NCBI RefSeq assembly: GCF_021216675.1
Contig: NZ_CP086120.1
Span: 1,736,001-1,800,000 of the forward strand
Length of the DNA stretch: 64,000 nt
Direction of reading: 5' to 3'
Origin: Streptomyces gobiensis
GTDB lineage: Bacteria > Actinomycetota > Actinomycetes > Streptomycetales > Streptomycetaceae
Shown here piece after piece: positions 16,292-25,570 of the stretch (positions are counted from its first letter, which is position 1; the number at the start of each line of letters is the position of its first letter). Under the pieces are notes generated by a model. The model was not told the DNA's origin and ran no database searches. It saw only the letters and a list, made by a program, of their open reading frames with translations. The position numbers were made by a program, and so were the translations under genes.

Positions 16292-17163
16292 CGGGCACTC
16301 CGTCGCTGGAGGGGAATCTGAACGGACATCACCAGCAGTGCGATCACCACCATATTGAGGCTCATGGCGAGCGCCAGATTCTCCTGGCCGACCAGGACAT
16401 TGCCGTTCAGCGCATTGGATATCTGAATGGTGATCAGCGGCACCGAACTGCCGGTCATCACGGCGGCGGTGGCATGCGAGGCAAAGGAGGTGCCGAACAT
16501 CAGCACCGCGCCGCCGAGCAGCGACGGCATCAGCACCGGGATGCCGATATGCCGCCAGAACTGGCCGCGGGTGGCGCCACAGGATGCGGCGGCCTCCTGC
16601 CACTGGGTGCGCACACCGTCCAGCGCGGGCAGCACGGCCACCACCATGAGCGGAATCATGAAGTAGAGGTAGGCCAGCACCAGTCCGGTGAAGGAGTAGA
16701 GGCTGAAGCCGGTGCGCTGGAGGTCGAACATCCGGGTGACCACACCGGTGGTGCCCAGCGTCGCGATAAAGGCGAAGGCGAGCGGCGCACCGCTGAAGTT
16801 GGCGAGCACTCCACAGGCGGCGACCACGGCCTTACGCAGCGCCGGGCGCCGGGAGGCGACCACGGCCTGCCCGGTGAGGGTGCCCAGCACGGTCGCCAGC
16901 AGGGCGCTGAACAGCGAGAGCCGGACGCTTCCGGTCAGTCCGGTGGCGTAGGCGCCGGAGAGGGAGTCGGTGACGTTGTCCAGTCCGTAGCGGCTGGCGC
17001 CGGTGGCCGGATCGGTCACCGTGAAGGCGCCCATGGCCATGGTCCCGGCGGGGATGCCGAAGCAGACGGCCAGGAAGAGGAAGAAGGGCAGGACGGCGGG
17101 CCAGCGGGGCCGCCGCCGGTTACGGCGGGGCGTCCGCTGGCCGCTGGTACGGGTGGTGCTCAT
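16279..17163 (-). CDS. ABC transporter permease, first subunit
   Basis: 294 residues with a very basic N-terminus (RRNRRRPRWP), six predicted membrane helices, and an EAA-like loop WQEAAASCGATRGQFWRHIG near residue 205. The ATG at 17163 shares one base with the stop of the binding-protein gene (TGATG), so the start is secure. It forms the membrane channel with the second permease. The order binding protein, permease, permease, ATPase matches PhnS-U-V-T-like importers. Confidence 0.92.
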   Translation of the reverse strand: MSTTRTSGQRTPRRNRRRPRWPAVLPFFLFLAVCFGIPAGTMAMGAFTVTDPATGASRYGLDNVTDSLSGAYATGLTGSVRLSLFSALLATVLGTLTGQAVVASRRPALRKAVVAACGVLANFSGAPLAFAFIATLGTTGVVTRMFDLQRTGFSLYSFTGLVLAYLYFMIPLMVVAVLPALDGVRTQWQEAAASCGATRGQFWRHIGIPVLMPSLLGGAVLMFGTSFASHATAAVMTGSSVPLITIQISNALNGNVLVGQENLALAMSLNMVVIALLVMSVQIPLQRRSARWLG

Positions 17164-18308
17164 CAGCTGACGGCCTTGCCCCAGCCCTTGCCGATGACCT
17201 CCTTGGCGGCCGCCTCCTGCTCCTGGGTGGGGAACGTGGGCTCGCCCTCGACCTCGGGGATCTTCGCGGCGGCCGCCTTGTCGGCCGTACCGTCCTGGAC
17301 CATGTCGTCGAGCAGGGCGGGACGGGAGTAGCCCTTCAGCCAGATGTTCTGGCCTTCGGTGCTGTAGATGAACTCCAGCCAGAGCCGGGCGGCGGCCGGG
17401 TGCGGCGCGTACTTGTTGACGCCCTGGTTGTAGTACTGCGCGTAGACGCCGTCGGACGGCACGGTGACCTGCCAGTCGACGCCCTTCAGCTGCTCGCTGT
17501 AGCCGAGGTTGAGATAGTCCCAGTCGATGGAGATCGGGGTCTCGCCCTTCTGGATGGTCGCCTTGGAGGACTCGACGGGCAGGTAGTTGCCCCTCTGCTT
17601 GAGCTCCTTGAAGAAGTCCAGACCGGGCTGGACATCGTCGAAGGAACCACCGTTCGCGAGCGCGGTGGCGAAGACCGTGGAGAAGGCGGAGCCGGACTCC
17701 GTCGGATTGCCGTTGAGCGCGACCTTGTTCCTGTACTCGGGCTTCAGAAGATCCTTGAAGGTCTCCGGGCACTTCTTGATGACCTTGGCATCACACCCGA
17801 TGGAGATATAGCCGCCGTAGTTGTTCATATAGGAACCGTCGGGCTGCTTCTGCGAGTCGGGGATGCTTTCCCACTCGGCGACCTTGTACGGGGCGAGCAG
17901 GCCCTTCTTCTTGGCTTCCTGCATATAAGCGGTGCCGAGGTCGAGGGCGTCAACGGCACGGTCCTGGCCCTTGCGCTTGGCGGCGGCGTTCAGAGCACCC
18001 TGGCTGCTGCCGCTGGGGTCCTCGTTGTTGACCTTGATGCCGTACTTCTTCTCGAAGGCCTCGATCATCTCGCCGTAGTTCGCCCAGTCCGGGGCGAGGG
18101 CGTAGACATTGAGCTGCCCCTCCTTCTTGGCCGCCGCGATGAGCTTGTCCATGCCGCCGAAGTCCTTCGCGGAGGCCGCCTTGGCCGCTTCGCTGTCGGT
18201 GGCCGACGCGGGGGCCGAGCCACAGCCGGTGGCGGCGCCCGATACGGCCGCCATGATGAGTGCGGTGGCCGCTGCTGTGCGCAGACGGCCCGCGCGGGAT
18301 ACCTTCAC
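17163..18308 (-). CDS. ABC transporter substrate-binding lipoprotein (Fe/phosphonate/polyamine family)
   Basis: 381 residues with a lipoprotein signal peptide (lipobox AATGC near residue 29) and a type 2 periplasmic-binding fold. LNVYALAPDWANYGEMIEAF starts the first lobe, and PISIDWDYLNLGY and LWLEFIYSTEGQNIWL lie in the second. It captures the ligand outside the cell for the coupled permeases. It is the first gene of the operon, divergent from the GntR/UTRA regulator, with a 215-base gap that should hold the shared control region. The family includes AEP, putrescine and ferric-ion binders; the ligand cannot be read from sequence. Confidence 0.93.
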   Translation of the reverse strand: MKVSRAGRLRTAAATALIMAAVSGAATGCGSAPASATDSEAAKAASAKDFGGMDKLIAAAKKEGQLNVYALAPDWANYGEMIEAFEKKYGIKVNNEDPSGSSQGALNAAAKRKGQDRAVDALDLGTAYMQEAKKKGLLAPYKVAEWESIPDSQKQPDGSYMNNYGGYISIGCDAKVIKKCPETFKDLLKPEYRNKVALNGNPTESGSAFSTVFATALANGGSFDDVQPGLDFFKELKQRGNYLPVESSKATIQKGETPISIDWDYLNLGYSEQLKGVDWQVTVPSDGVYAQYYNQGVNKYAPHPAAARLWLEFIYSTEGQNIWLKGYSRPALLDDMVQDGTADKAAAAKIPEVEGEPTFPTQEQEAAAKEVIGKGWGKAVS

Positions 18309-18523
18309 GTTCCACTCCTACCTGTATGGACAAGCTGCCAGTCAGTAAGCCAGGGCAAGTTAACAGGCAGATGACCGGCAGGCAAAGCTTTGCTGCCAGC
18401 AAATGCCCTGCTCAGAAGCGTTATACAAAGACAGGTTTAGCCTCCTGGAGAGCGGTTAGACGTAACGTCCTCTACCCTGGCGCTTGCGCTAAACTGCGCA
18501 CAGATGACATCCCGAGGAGCCCT

Positions 18524-19261
18524 GTGACCCGACGGCATGAGCAGATCGCCGACACCCTCCGTCGCGCCATCGCCGACGGCGCGTATCCGGTGGGCGGCGC
18601 GCTGCCCTCGGAGGCCGAACTGGCCGCCGCGCACGCGGTGTCGCGCGGTACGGTCCGGCAGGCCGTCAGCGCCCTGCAGGCCGAAGGGCTGATCGGCTCC
18701 CGGCAGGGCGCCCGCCGGGTCGTGCTGTCCACCGCGCCCAGCCAGTCCTTCGCCGAGCTGCGCAGCTTCGCCCAGTGGGCGCGGGCGGGCGGGCACCTTC
18801 CCGGCGGTCTGGTGCTGGACTCCGCCCGTGGCACGGCGAGCGGTGAGGAAGCGGCGCTGCTGCAACTGCCGCTGGACGCCCCGGTCCTGCGGGTGCTGCG
18901 GATCCGTACGCTGGACGGTGATCCGGTGCTGCTGGAGCGTACGGTCTACGCGGACTGGATCGCCGGAGCCGTTGAACGGCTGCCGGTGGACTGCGAGTCG
19001 GTCACCCAGCGGCTGTACGAGGACACCGGGCTGGTCTTCGCCCACGGTGAGCATCACATCGACGCGGTCGCCGCGGGCACGGTGGACGCCCGCCAGCTGA
19101 CGGTACGGCGCGGCAGCCCGCTGCTGCGGGTGCGGCGCACCACGACGACCGCGGAGGGCCGTCCGGTGGAGACCTCGGACGACCGCTACCGGCCCGGCTC
19201 GGTGGTCTTCACCGTACGGAACTCCACGCAGGCCAATCCGCTGACCCGCACCACTCGATAA
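18524..19261 (+). CDS. GntR family regulator with UTRA domain (HutC/PhnR type)
   Basis: The frame is open upstream, but GTG at 18524 has GAGGAG 4 bases before it and gives a normal 245-residue regulator. The winged helix covers residues 5-70 (GALPSEAELAAAHAVSRGTV, then RQAVSALQAEGLIG) and a UTRA ligand domain covers about 85-240 (LRVLRIRTLDGDPVLLERTV, DDRYRPGSVVF). UTRA regulators sense a small metabolite and usually control an adjacent transport operon, here the divergent ABC importer. The HAD gene 11 bases downstream is probably co-transcribed. Confidence 0.9.
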   Translation: MTRRHEQIADTLRRAIADGAYPVGGALPSEAELAAAHAVSRGTVRQAVSALQAEGLIGSRQGARRVVLSTAPSQSFAELRSFAQWARAGGHLPGGLVLDSARGTASGEEAALLQLPLDAPVLRVLRIRTLDGDPVLLERTVYADWIAGAVERLPVDCESVTQRLYEDTGLVFAHGEHHIDAVAAGTVDARQLTVRRGSPLLRVRRTTTTAEGRPVETSDDRYRPGSVVFTVRNSTQANPLTRTTR

Positions 19262-19272
19262 GCGAGCCCGAT

Positions 19273-19935
19273 TTGCGTACCCGCACCCCCGGCACCCGTA
19301 CCCTGCCCGCGGCACTGCTCTGCGATATGGACGGCACCCTCGTCGATACCGAGCGTGAGTGGCTGTCCGCCGTCGCCGGACTGCTACGGGCCCATGGCGC
19401 CGCCGCCGATGAGCCAGCCGTCACCCCCTTCGCCGGGCTCCCGGTGGGACCGGCCGCCGCCCTGCTGGCGGACCGTATCCCGCTGACCGCCACCGAGGCG
19501 GCGTCCCGGCTCGACCGGGAGTTCACCGCCCGGGTCGCCGCCGGGGTCACCGTTCAGCCGGGCGCCCTGCGGCTGCTGGACCAGGCGCGGGCGCTCGGGG
19601 TACCGGTCGCCCTGGTCACCGCCTCGGAGCGGGCGGTGGCCGAGCTGGTGCTGCGGGTGCTGGGCCCGCACCGGTTCGCCGTCTCGGTGACGCAGGGCGA
19701 GACCCCACGCGGCAAGCCGCACCCCGATCCGTACCTGAGCGCCTGTGCGAGGCTCGCGGTGGACCCCGGGGCCTGTCTGGCCGTGGAGGACACCCCCACC
19801 GGCACCACCGCCGCCCTGGCCGCCGGCTGCCACGTCCTGGCCGTCCCCACCGTCCCCGGCATCCCCCCAGGCCCCCGCACCACCCTGGCCCCCTCCCTGA
19901 ACGGGGTAGACCTGACGACCTACCCCTTCTCGTAA
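19273..19935 (+). CDS. HAD-superfamily phosphatase (beta-phosphoglucomutase-like)
   Basis: 220 residues with all four HAD motifs: DMDGTLVDTE (motif I, nucleophile Asp and acid Asp), VALVTAS (motif II), GKPHPDPYL (motif III Lys) and AVEDTPTG (motif IV). The cap is the helical C1 type between residues 30 and 85. TTG at 19273 starts 11 bases after the regulator stop. With a PhnSTUV-like importer and UTRA regulator nearby it could dephosphorylate or process the imported compound. It lacks the Lys-containing cap signature I would need to call it phosphonoacetaldehyde hydrolase. Confidence 0.88.
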   Translation: MRTRTPGTRTLPAALLCDMDGTLVDTEREWLSAVAGLLRAHGAAADEPAVTPFAGLPVGPAAALLADRIPLTATEAASRLDREFTARVAAGVTVQPGALRLLDQARALGVPVALVTASERAVAELVLRVLGPHRFAVSVTQGETPRGKPHPDPYLSACARLAVDPGACLAVEDTPTGTTAALAAGCHVLAVPTVPGIPPGPRTTLAPSLNGVDLTTYPFS

Positions 19936-19940
19936 GGGTT

Positions 19941-20252
19941 GTGGGCACTCTCCCCCAGACTTCGTCTGGGAGGTGCCCCCAGCCCCGCGAGGGGCGTAGG
20001 TCCACCCTGCTACGCAACCACCCACCCACACCAGCCACGACGCTCCGGCCCACCCCGGGGCGGAGCTCGCGACGCTTGGTGGGCACAACACCGGCCCACG
20101 CAGCCGCACCGGCCCCCGGGCCCCGGGGCGAAGCCCCGGTTTCCGGGAAGGGGCGGGATACGGGGAACCCCACCCACGGCACCCGCAGCCGGGGCAAAGC
20201 CCCGCCACGCGGCGGAGCCGCATATCGACCCAGCCGGGAAGGGGCGGTAATT
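19941..20252. repeat. GC-rich intergenic repeat, copy 1
   Basis: This 300-base stretch shares long blocks with 54023-54308 (inverted) and 58092-58462 (same orientation). The shared blocks include GGGCACAACACCGGCCCACG, GGCGAAGCCCCGG, GGGAAGGGGCGGGATACGGG and GCCACGCGGCGGAGCCGCA. Many blocks are short palindromes. Its left end holds an imperfect hairpin (19943-19978) that may end the HAD gene transcript. No protein is encoded. Confidence 0.85.
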
Positions 20253-20343
20253 GGGGCAACCCAATTCGTCACCATCCCAGCCACGAATTGAGTAACCCCA
20301 ACGGCGAGCAACCACCTCCGCGAGAGCGGCGGCGGTTCAGCCG

Positions 20344-20384
20344 CAAAAAAGAGGGCGGCCACCCTGGCAAAAGGGTGGCCGCCC
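20344..20384 (-). terminator. Intrinsic terminator of hup
   Basis: A perfect 13-bp stem (20353-20365 with 20372-20384) and 6-base loop lie about 25 bases beyond the hup stop. On the minus strand the stem is followed by TCTTTTTT, a proper U-tract, which is unusual for this GC-rich genome. Confidence 0.92.
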
Positions 20385-20407
20385 CCCTTTGGGGTGCGCT
20401 GAGGGGC

Positions 20408-20689
20408 TTACTTGCCCTTCGCGGCTTCCTTGAGCTTCGAGCCCGCCGAAACCTTGACGCTGTACCCGGCCGGGATCTGGATCGGGTCACCGGTCTGCGG
20501 GTTACGCGCGGTGCGAGCAGCCCGATGGGTGCGCTCAAAAGTCAGGAAACCGGGGATGGTGACCTTCTCGTCGCCCTTCGCGACGACCTCGCCAGTCACC
20601 TCGGCGAGGGCGGCCAGAACGGCGTCGGCGTCCTTGCGCGTCACCTCGGCGCGGTCGGCCAGAGCGGCCACCAGCTCACTGCGGTTCAT
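20408..20689 (-). CDS. hup: HU family DNA-binding protein (HupA type)
   Basis: 93 residues: MNRSELVAALADRAEVTRKD is the HU dimerisation helix and FERTHRAARTARNPQTGDPI spans the DNA-binding arm with its conserved R-NP-TG core. This is the short HU (HupA-like) of Streptomyces, not the long HupS with its Lys/Ala tail. It binds and compacts nucleoid DNA during vegetative growth. It is monocistronic, with an intrinsic terminator. The 281-base upstream gap should contain a strong promoter, but I cannot assign hexamers with confidence. Confidence 0.96.
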   Translation of the reverse strand: MNRSELVAALADRAEVTRKDADAVLAALAEVTGEVVAKGDEKVTIPGFLTFERTHRAARTARNPQTGDPIQIPAGYSVKVSAGSKLKEAAKGK

Positions 20690-20970
20690 AGTCTGTTACT
20701 CCCGTGTTCTTCTTGCCGATGAGGCGTGAGATCGAAGCCGATGCTGCCAGGGCCCTCGGACAGTCCCCGGACCCGGGTCTGGTCTCAGACCCTCGCGCCC
20801 GGAACGCATCCTGCCTCCACCAGTGGCGGGAAAGCCAATCCGGCGCCCTGCAGAGTCACACGAAAAGCGCCAGCGTCTCGCCAAGGTGACGTTCCGTAGG
20901 CTCTGCCCGATACGTCTCACGCCACCCTAAGGGCGCAATCCGGGCGCCGCACACCGCGACGCGCCGGTCA

Positions 20971-22428
20971 TCACGCAGTCGTGGCGGTACTCACACTGTC
21001 GACCGCCCCGACGCCCGCCCCGGAGGAAGCGGACTGTGCCGCGTCGCGCACGGCGTCGGCGACCGCTCCCGAGACTCTTTCGTTGAAAACGCTCGGGACG
21101 ATGTAGTTCGCGTTCAGCTCGTCCTCGTGTACGACATCCGCCAGCGCGCGGGCGGCGGCCAGCATCATCTCGTCATTGACCGTACGCGACTGAGCGTCCA
21201 GCAGACCACGGAACACCCCCGGGAAGACCAGCACATTATTGATCTGGTTCGGGAAGTCCGAACGGCCGGTGGCCACCACCGCCGCGGTCTGCCGGGCCAC
21301 CGCCGGGTCGACCTCCGGGTCCGGATTAGCAAGCGCGAACACAATGGCACCCTGTGCCATCGCCGCGACATCCTCGGCCCTGAGCACATTCGGGGCCGAG
21401 ACGCCGATGAAGACATCCGCACCGGCAACGGCCTCCCTGAGGGTGCCGGTGACGCCTTCGGGGTTGGTGTTGTCGGCGATCCAGTGCAGCGCCGAGCCGC
21501 CGTCCGCGCCCTTGAGGTCCGCACGGTCCGCGTGCACGACACCGTGGATGTCGGCGACGACAGCGTGCTTGACACCGGCGGCCATCAGCAGCTTGAGAAT
21601 GGCGGTACCGGCTGCGCCCGCGCCGGACATCACGACCCGTACACCGCCGATGTCCTTGCCGACGACCCGCAGCGCGTTGTACAGCGCCGCGAGCACCACG
21701 ATCGCGGTGCCGTGCTGGTCATCGTGGAAGACCGGGATATCCAGGGCCTCCCGCAGCCGCGCTTCGATCTCGAAGCAGCGGGGCGCGGAGATGTCCTCCA
21801 GGTTGATGCCCGCGAAGCCCGGGGCGATCGCCTTGACGACCTCCACAATGGCGTCCGAGTCCTGCGTGTCCAGACAGATCGGCCAGGCGTCGATCCCGGC
21901 GAAGCGCTTGAAGAGGGCCGCCTTGCCCTCCATCACGGGCAGTGCGGCCTGCGGGCCGATGTTGCCCAGGCCCAGCACGGCCGAGCCGTCCGTGACGACC
22001 GCCACGCTGTTGCGCTTGATGGTCAGCCGCCGGGCGTCCTCGGGGTTCTCCGCGATCTGGGTGCAGACCCGGGCGACACCGGGCGTGTAGACCATGGAGA
22101 GATCATCACGGTTGCGAATGGGGTGCTTGGATGCCATCTCGATCTTGCCGCCGAGGTGCATCAGGAACGTACGGTCGGAGACCTTGCCCAGCGCGACACC
22201 CTCGATGCCGCCGAGTTTCCGCACGATTTCGTCGGCATGGTCGGTGGAGGTCGCCGCGATGGTGACGTCGATGCGAAGCCGCTCATGGCCGGAGGCGGTG
22301 ACATCGAGGCCGGTGACATGGCCTCCGGAGGACTCCACGACCTGGGTGATCTGGCTGACCGAGCTTCCTCCGGCTGGGACCTCCAGCCGGACGGTCATCG
22401 AGTACGAGACGCTGGGCGCCATTGCCAT
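20971..22428 (-). CDS. NAD(P)-dependent malic enzyme with N-terminal ACT domain
   Basis: 485 residues from ATG 22428, which has AGAGGAAG 6 bases upstream. An ACT-like regulatory domain (residues 8-85: SMTVRLEVPAGGSSVSQITQ) precedes the malic N-terminal domain (SMVYTPGVARV, GLGNIGPQAALPVMEGKAAL, FHDDQHGTAIV) and the nucleotide-binding domain (VVMSGAGAAGTAILKLL). The enzyme decarboxylates malate to pyruvate, linking the TCA cycle to pyruvate and reducing power. The ACT domain suggests amino-acid or other allosteric control. Confidence 0.94.
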   Translation of the reverse strand: MAMAPSVSYSMTVRLEVPAGGSSVSQITQVVESSGGHVTGLDVTASGHERLRIDVTIAATSTDHADEIVRKLGGIEGVALGKVSDRTFLMHLGGKIEMASKHPIRNRDDLSMVYTPGVARVCTQIAENPEDARRLTIKRNSVAVVTDGSAVLGLGNIGPQAALPVMEGKAALFKRFAGIDAWPICLDTQDSDAIVEVVKAIAPGFAGINLEDISAPRCFEIEARLREALDIPVFHDDQHGTAIVVLAALYNALRVVGKDIGGVRVVMSGAGAAGTAILKLLMAAGVKHAVVADIHGVVHADRADLKGADGGSALHWIADNTNPEGVTGTLREAVAGADVFIGVSAPNVLRAEDVAAMAQGAIVFALANPDPEVDPAVARQTAAVVATGRSDFPNQINNVLVFPGVFRGLLDAQSRTVNDEMMLAAARALADVVHEDELNANYIVPSVFNERVSGAVADAVRDAAQSASSGAGVGAVDSVSTATTA

Positions 22429-22683
22429 GGCCGACTTCCTCTGCTTTCCCTGGATCGCATGTTCGCGTTGTGCTTCCGAATAGTCCCACCTACCGGCGAG
22501 TACGGGGTAACCACCCCAGGGTTTTGGAAATAAAGTTTCCACGATGCGATAGCACGTCAGCCTGGCGGCCTCATCCACCCCTTAGCGGGAAAACCGCCAC
22601 CAACCAGCTGAATCCTCACTGAATCCGGCAAGGCCCGCCTTAGGCTCTGGCGCGCACAGCCTCAGTACTCAGGGAGCAGCAGC

Positions 22684-22890
22684 ATGGCTCATGGCACGGT
22701 CAAGTGGTTCAACGCCGAGAAGGGCTATGGCTTCATCGCCCAGGAGGGCGGCGGGCCGGATGTTTTCGTCCACTACAGCTCGATCACCGGTGACGGATAT
22801 CGCAGCCTGCAGGACGCCCAGCGAGTGGAATTCGAGATCGCAACGGGCCGTAAAGGGCCCCAGGCGGAGCAGGTCCGCGTCGTCGGCTGA
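22684..22890 (+). CDS. Cold-shock-domain protein (CspA family)
   Basis: 68 residues, a single cold-shock OB fold with both nucleic-acid motifs intact: KGYGFIAQ (RNP1) and DVFVHYSSI (RNP2), opening with [11 protein letters not shown]. It binds single-stranded RNA or DNA and acts as an RNA chaperone. ATG at 22684 has GGGAG 7-11 bases upstream. It is monocistronic, with the 3' end facing the HelD-like gene. Confidence 0.96.
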   Translation: MAHGTVKWFNAEKGYGFIAQEGGGPDVFVHYSSITGDGYRSLQDAQRVEFEIATGRKGPQAEQVRVVG

Positions 22891-23081
22891 CACGGCGTCG
22901 GCACAACGGTCGACACGACGGCTGAGACGGCTACGGAAAGGAAGGGCGGCACCGACCCGCCAGCTCGCCTCGCGGCAAGTGGTCGCTCGTAGCGACAATG
23001 GTTGGGCCCGGGGGCATGGATCGGGCCGGTGCCACACACAGGCTAACAAACCAGCACCACACGTGATTCCTGCTGCGGAAG

Positions 23082-25382
23082 TTACTCCCTGAGCAGATCA
23101 GGCACTCCCTCCTGGTCGGGCAGATCCCGCTCCCCGGCCAGGATCGTCAGCTGCTGGGTGGCCCGGGTCAGCGCCACGTAGAGCACCCGCAGCCCCGCCG
23201 GAGACTCATCCGCGATCTCCGCCGGGGACAGCACGATGGTCGCGTCATACTCCAGGCCCTTCGCCTCCAGACTGCCCAGCGGCACCACGCGCTCTCCCAG
23301 CCCCGCGAGCCACCGTGCGGCCTGCTGGCGCCGCCCCATCGCGACAACCACGCCGACCGTGCCCTCCACCTCATCGAGCAGCCGCACCGCCTCCTCCCGT
23401 ACGGAGGAGCCCAGGTCTTCCCCGGCCACCGCGAACCGTGGCACCAGACCCGTGGACCGCACCGCCCTGGGCGGCTCGGATCCGGGCATGGCCAGTGCCA
23501 GTACCCGGCTCGCCAGCTCGGCGACCTCCGCCGGATTCCGGTAGTTCACGGTCAGCTCGAAGCGCCGCCGCGGCCGGGTACCCAGCGCCTCATCCCGCGC
23601 CCCGGCGGCCTCCTCCGGATCGGACCAGGAGCTCTGCGCCGGATCGCCGACCACCGTCCAGGTCGCCTGCCGCCCCCGTCGGCCGACCATCCGCCACTGC
23701 ATGGGGGTCAGATCCTGCGCCTCGTCCACGATGATGTGCGCGTAGTCCTTACGCTCCTGCTCCAGCCGCTCGCCCCGCTCCCGGCGGTGCGGGTTCCGGT
23801 CGGCGAAGGTCGTCAGCTCCTCCAGCCCGGTGAACTGGTCCAGCGGGTCCACATCACGCTTCCTGGGCCGCGCGGGCGCCCCGAGCAGCACCGCCAGCTC
23901 ATCGAGCAGCGCCACATCATGCACGGACAGCGGCCCGTGCCCCTCCGCGTCCAGCCGGGACAGCGACCGCGACAGCCGCCGCACCTCCCGGGGCTGCAGC
24001 ACCCGCCGCGTCCAGCGCCCCAGCCGCTTCTCATCCGCCATCGCGGCCAGCACCCGGCGCGGCGTCAGCTCGGGCCACCAGGCGTCCAGAAACTCGATGA
24101 AGTCGTCCTCGGTGGAGATGTCCTCATCGAACCCCTCCCGCGCCTCCGCCGCCAGCTCCGGATCCGTATAGCGCTTCCCCGCCCCGGACTTCTCCCAGAG
24201 CGCGTCCAGCAGCAGCTTCCGCGCCCGCGGCTTCAGCAGATTCACCGGCGCGGTCCCGCCCAGCACATGCTGCCGGATCCGCGCGAGCTCACCCTCGTCC
24301 AGCTCGACCCGCGTACCGAACGCCACCACCCGCAGCCGCAGCGGCGTGGCGCGCTGCGCCACGGCCAGCTCCAGCGTGCCGCGGGCCGCCTTGCGCAGCA
24401 CCTTGGCCATGCGGGCGGAGCCCTTGACACGGGCCACCGGCTGGGGGTCATACGTATCGGCCTCTGCCCCCTCCACCAGGGAACCCAGGGCGCGGATGGC
24501 GACCTGGCCCTCTTCGCCGAGGGAGGGCAGCACGCCCTCGGTGTAGGAGACCAGCAGCGGAGTGGGGCTGACGATCAGGATGCCGCCCGCGTAGCGGCGC
24601 CGGTCCTGGTAGAGGAGGTACGCGGCGCGGTGCAGAGCGACGGCTGTCTTGCCGGTTCCCGGGCCGCCCTCGACCTCGGTCACCGACGCGGCGGGGGCGC
24701 GGATCACCAGGTCCTGCTCGGCCTGGATGGAGGAGACGATGTCCCGCATCGTGTGGGAACGGGCCCGGCCCAGCGCGGCCATCAGCGCACCGTCGCCGAC
24801 TACCGGCAGCTCCGCGCCGTCCAGGGTCGCCGTCAGCTCCGGGCGCAGCAGATCGTCCTCGACACCCAGCACCTTGCGGCCCCTGGAGCGGATCACCCGG
24901 CGCCGGACCACCCGGCCGGGGGCCACCGGGGTGGCCCGGTAGAAGGGCGCGGCCGCGGGGGCTCGCCAGTCGATGACCAACGGCGTGTACTCCGCGTCCA
25001 GCACGCCCAGGCGCCCGATGTGCAGGGTCTCGGCGATCTCGGCGGTGTTGTCCGCCGCCACCGCGTCATCGGCGGGCTCCACCGACGTATACGCGCCGTC
25101 CGGGCCGCGCTTTCCGTCCTTGCCGGGCAGCAGATCGACCCGGCCGAACAGGAAGTCCTCGAACTCATTGTTGAGCCGCTGCAGATGCATCCCGGCCTGG
25201 AAAACCTGCGCGTCCCGCTCGGCGAGCGCGCCCGGCGTGCCCACCTGGGCACGCTTGGCGGCGTCGTCCATCAGGAACTCCGCCTCGTGGATCTTCTCCT
25301 CCAGACGGCGGTACACCGCGTCCAGATGCGTCTGCTCGCCGTGGATTTCCCGGTCCCGCACGCCTGTGTCCTGCGCCTTCAA
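23082..25382 (-). CDS. HelD-like UvrD/Rep superfamily ATPase
   Basis: 766 residues: an N-terminal coiled-coil arm (about 10-75), Walker A GGPGTGKTAVAL near residue 240, a long insert, a DEAQDL Walker B near 555, and C-terminal motifs VNYRNPAEVAEL and LRVLYVALTRATQQL. The size and coiled-coil arm match actinobacterial HelD, which binds RNA polymerase and helps recycle stalled or rifamycin-bound complexes. TTG at 25382 has AAGGGGG 8 bases upstream. I see no rifamycin-associated element in the upstream gap, so this looks like the housekeeping HelD rather than the rifamycin-inducible HelR. Confidence 0.9.
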   Translation of the reverse strand: MKAQDTGVRDREIHGEQTHLDAVYRRLEEKIHEAEFLMDDAAKRAQVGTPGALAERDAQVFQAGMHLQRLNNEFEDFLFGRVDLLPGKDGKRGPDGAYTSVEPADDAVAADNTAEIAETLHIGRLGVLDAEYTPLVIDWRAPAAAPFYRATPVAPGRVVRRRVIRSRGRKVLGVEDDLLRPELTATLDGAELPVVGDGALMAALGRARSHTMRDIVSSIQAEQDLVIRAPAASVTEVEGGPGTGKTAVALHRAAYLLYQDRRRYAGGILIVSPTPLLVSYTEGVLPSLGEEGQVAIRALGSLVEGAEADTYDPQPVARVKGSARMAKVLRKAARGTLELAVAQRATPLRLRVVAFGTRVELDEGELARIRQHVLGGTAPVNLLKPRARKLLLDALWEKSGAGKRYTDPELAAEAREGFDEDISTEDDFIEFLDAWWPELTPRRVLAAMADEKRLGRWTRRVLQPREVRRLSRSLSRLDAEGHGPLSVHDVALLDELAVLLGAPARPRKRDVDPLDQFTGLEELTTFADRNPHRRERGERLEQERKDYAHIIVDEAQDLTPMQWRMVGRRGRQATWTVVGDPAQSSWSDPEEAAGARDEALGTRPRRRFELTVNYRNPAEVAELASRVLALAMPGSEPPRAVRSTGLVPRFAVAGEDLGSSVREEAVRLLDEVEGTVGVVVAMGRRQQAARWLAGLGERVVPLGSLEAKGLEYDATIVLSPAEIADESPAGLRVLYVALTRATQQLTILAGERDLPDQEGVPDLLRE

Positions 25383-25570
25383 CGCCAGGGCCCCCTTCTG
25401 CTGTACTCAGGGCAGCCGTTAACCGTACGCGACGGGAGGCGGAAATGGCACGCACGAGGTACGATCTCCGCTGCGGGGCGGGTGGCGTTCCCCTAACCCG
25501 GCCCCTTCCCGAAACTGGGGGCTGTCGCCCCTCAGACCCCCACGGTGTTGTGTGCCCACAACGCTGCGCG

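Noticed and set aside
19616..20362. Minus-strand frames across the first intergenic repeat
   Set aside because: They combine the antisense of the HAD gene with repeat DNA; no motif and no start site.
25383..25570. Rifamycin-associated element upstream of the HelD-like gene
   Set aside because: No matching inverted repeat was seen; the DNA there belongs to the intergenic repeat family.
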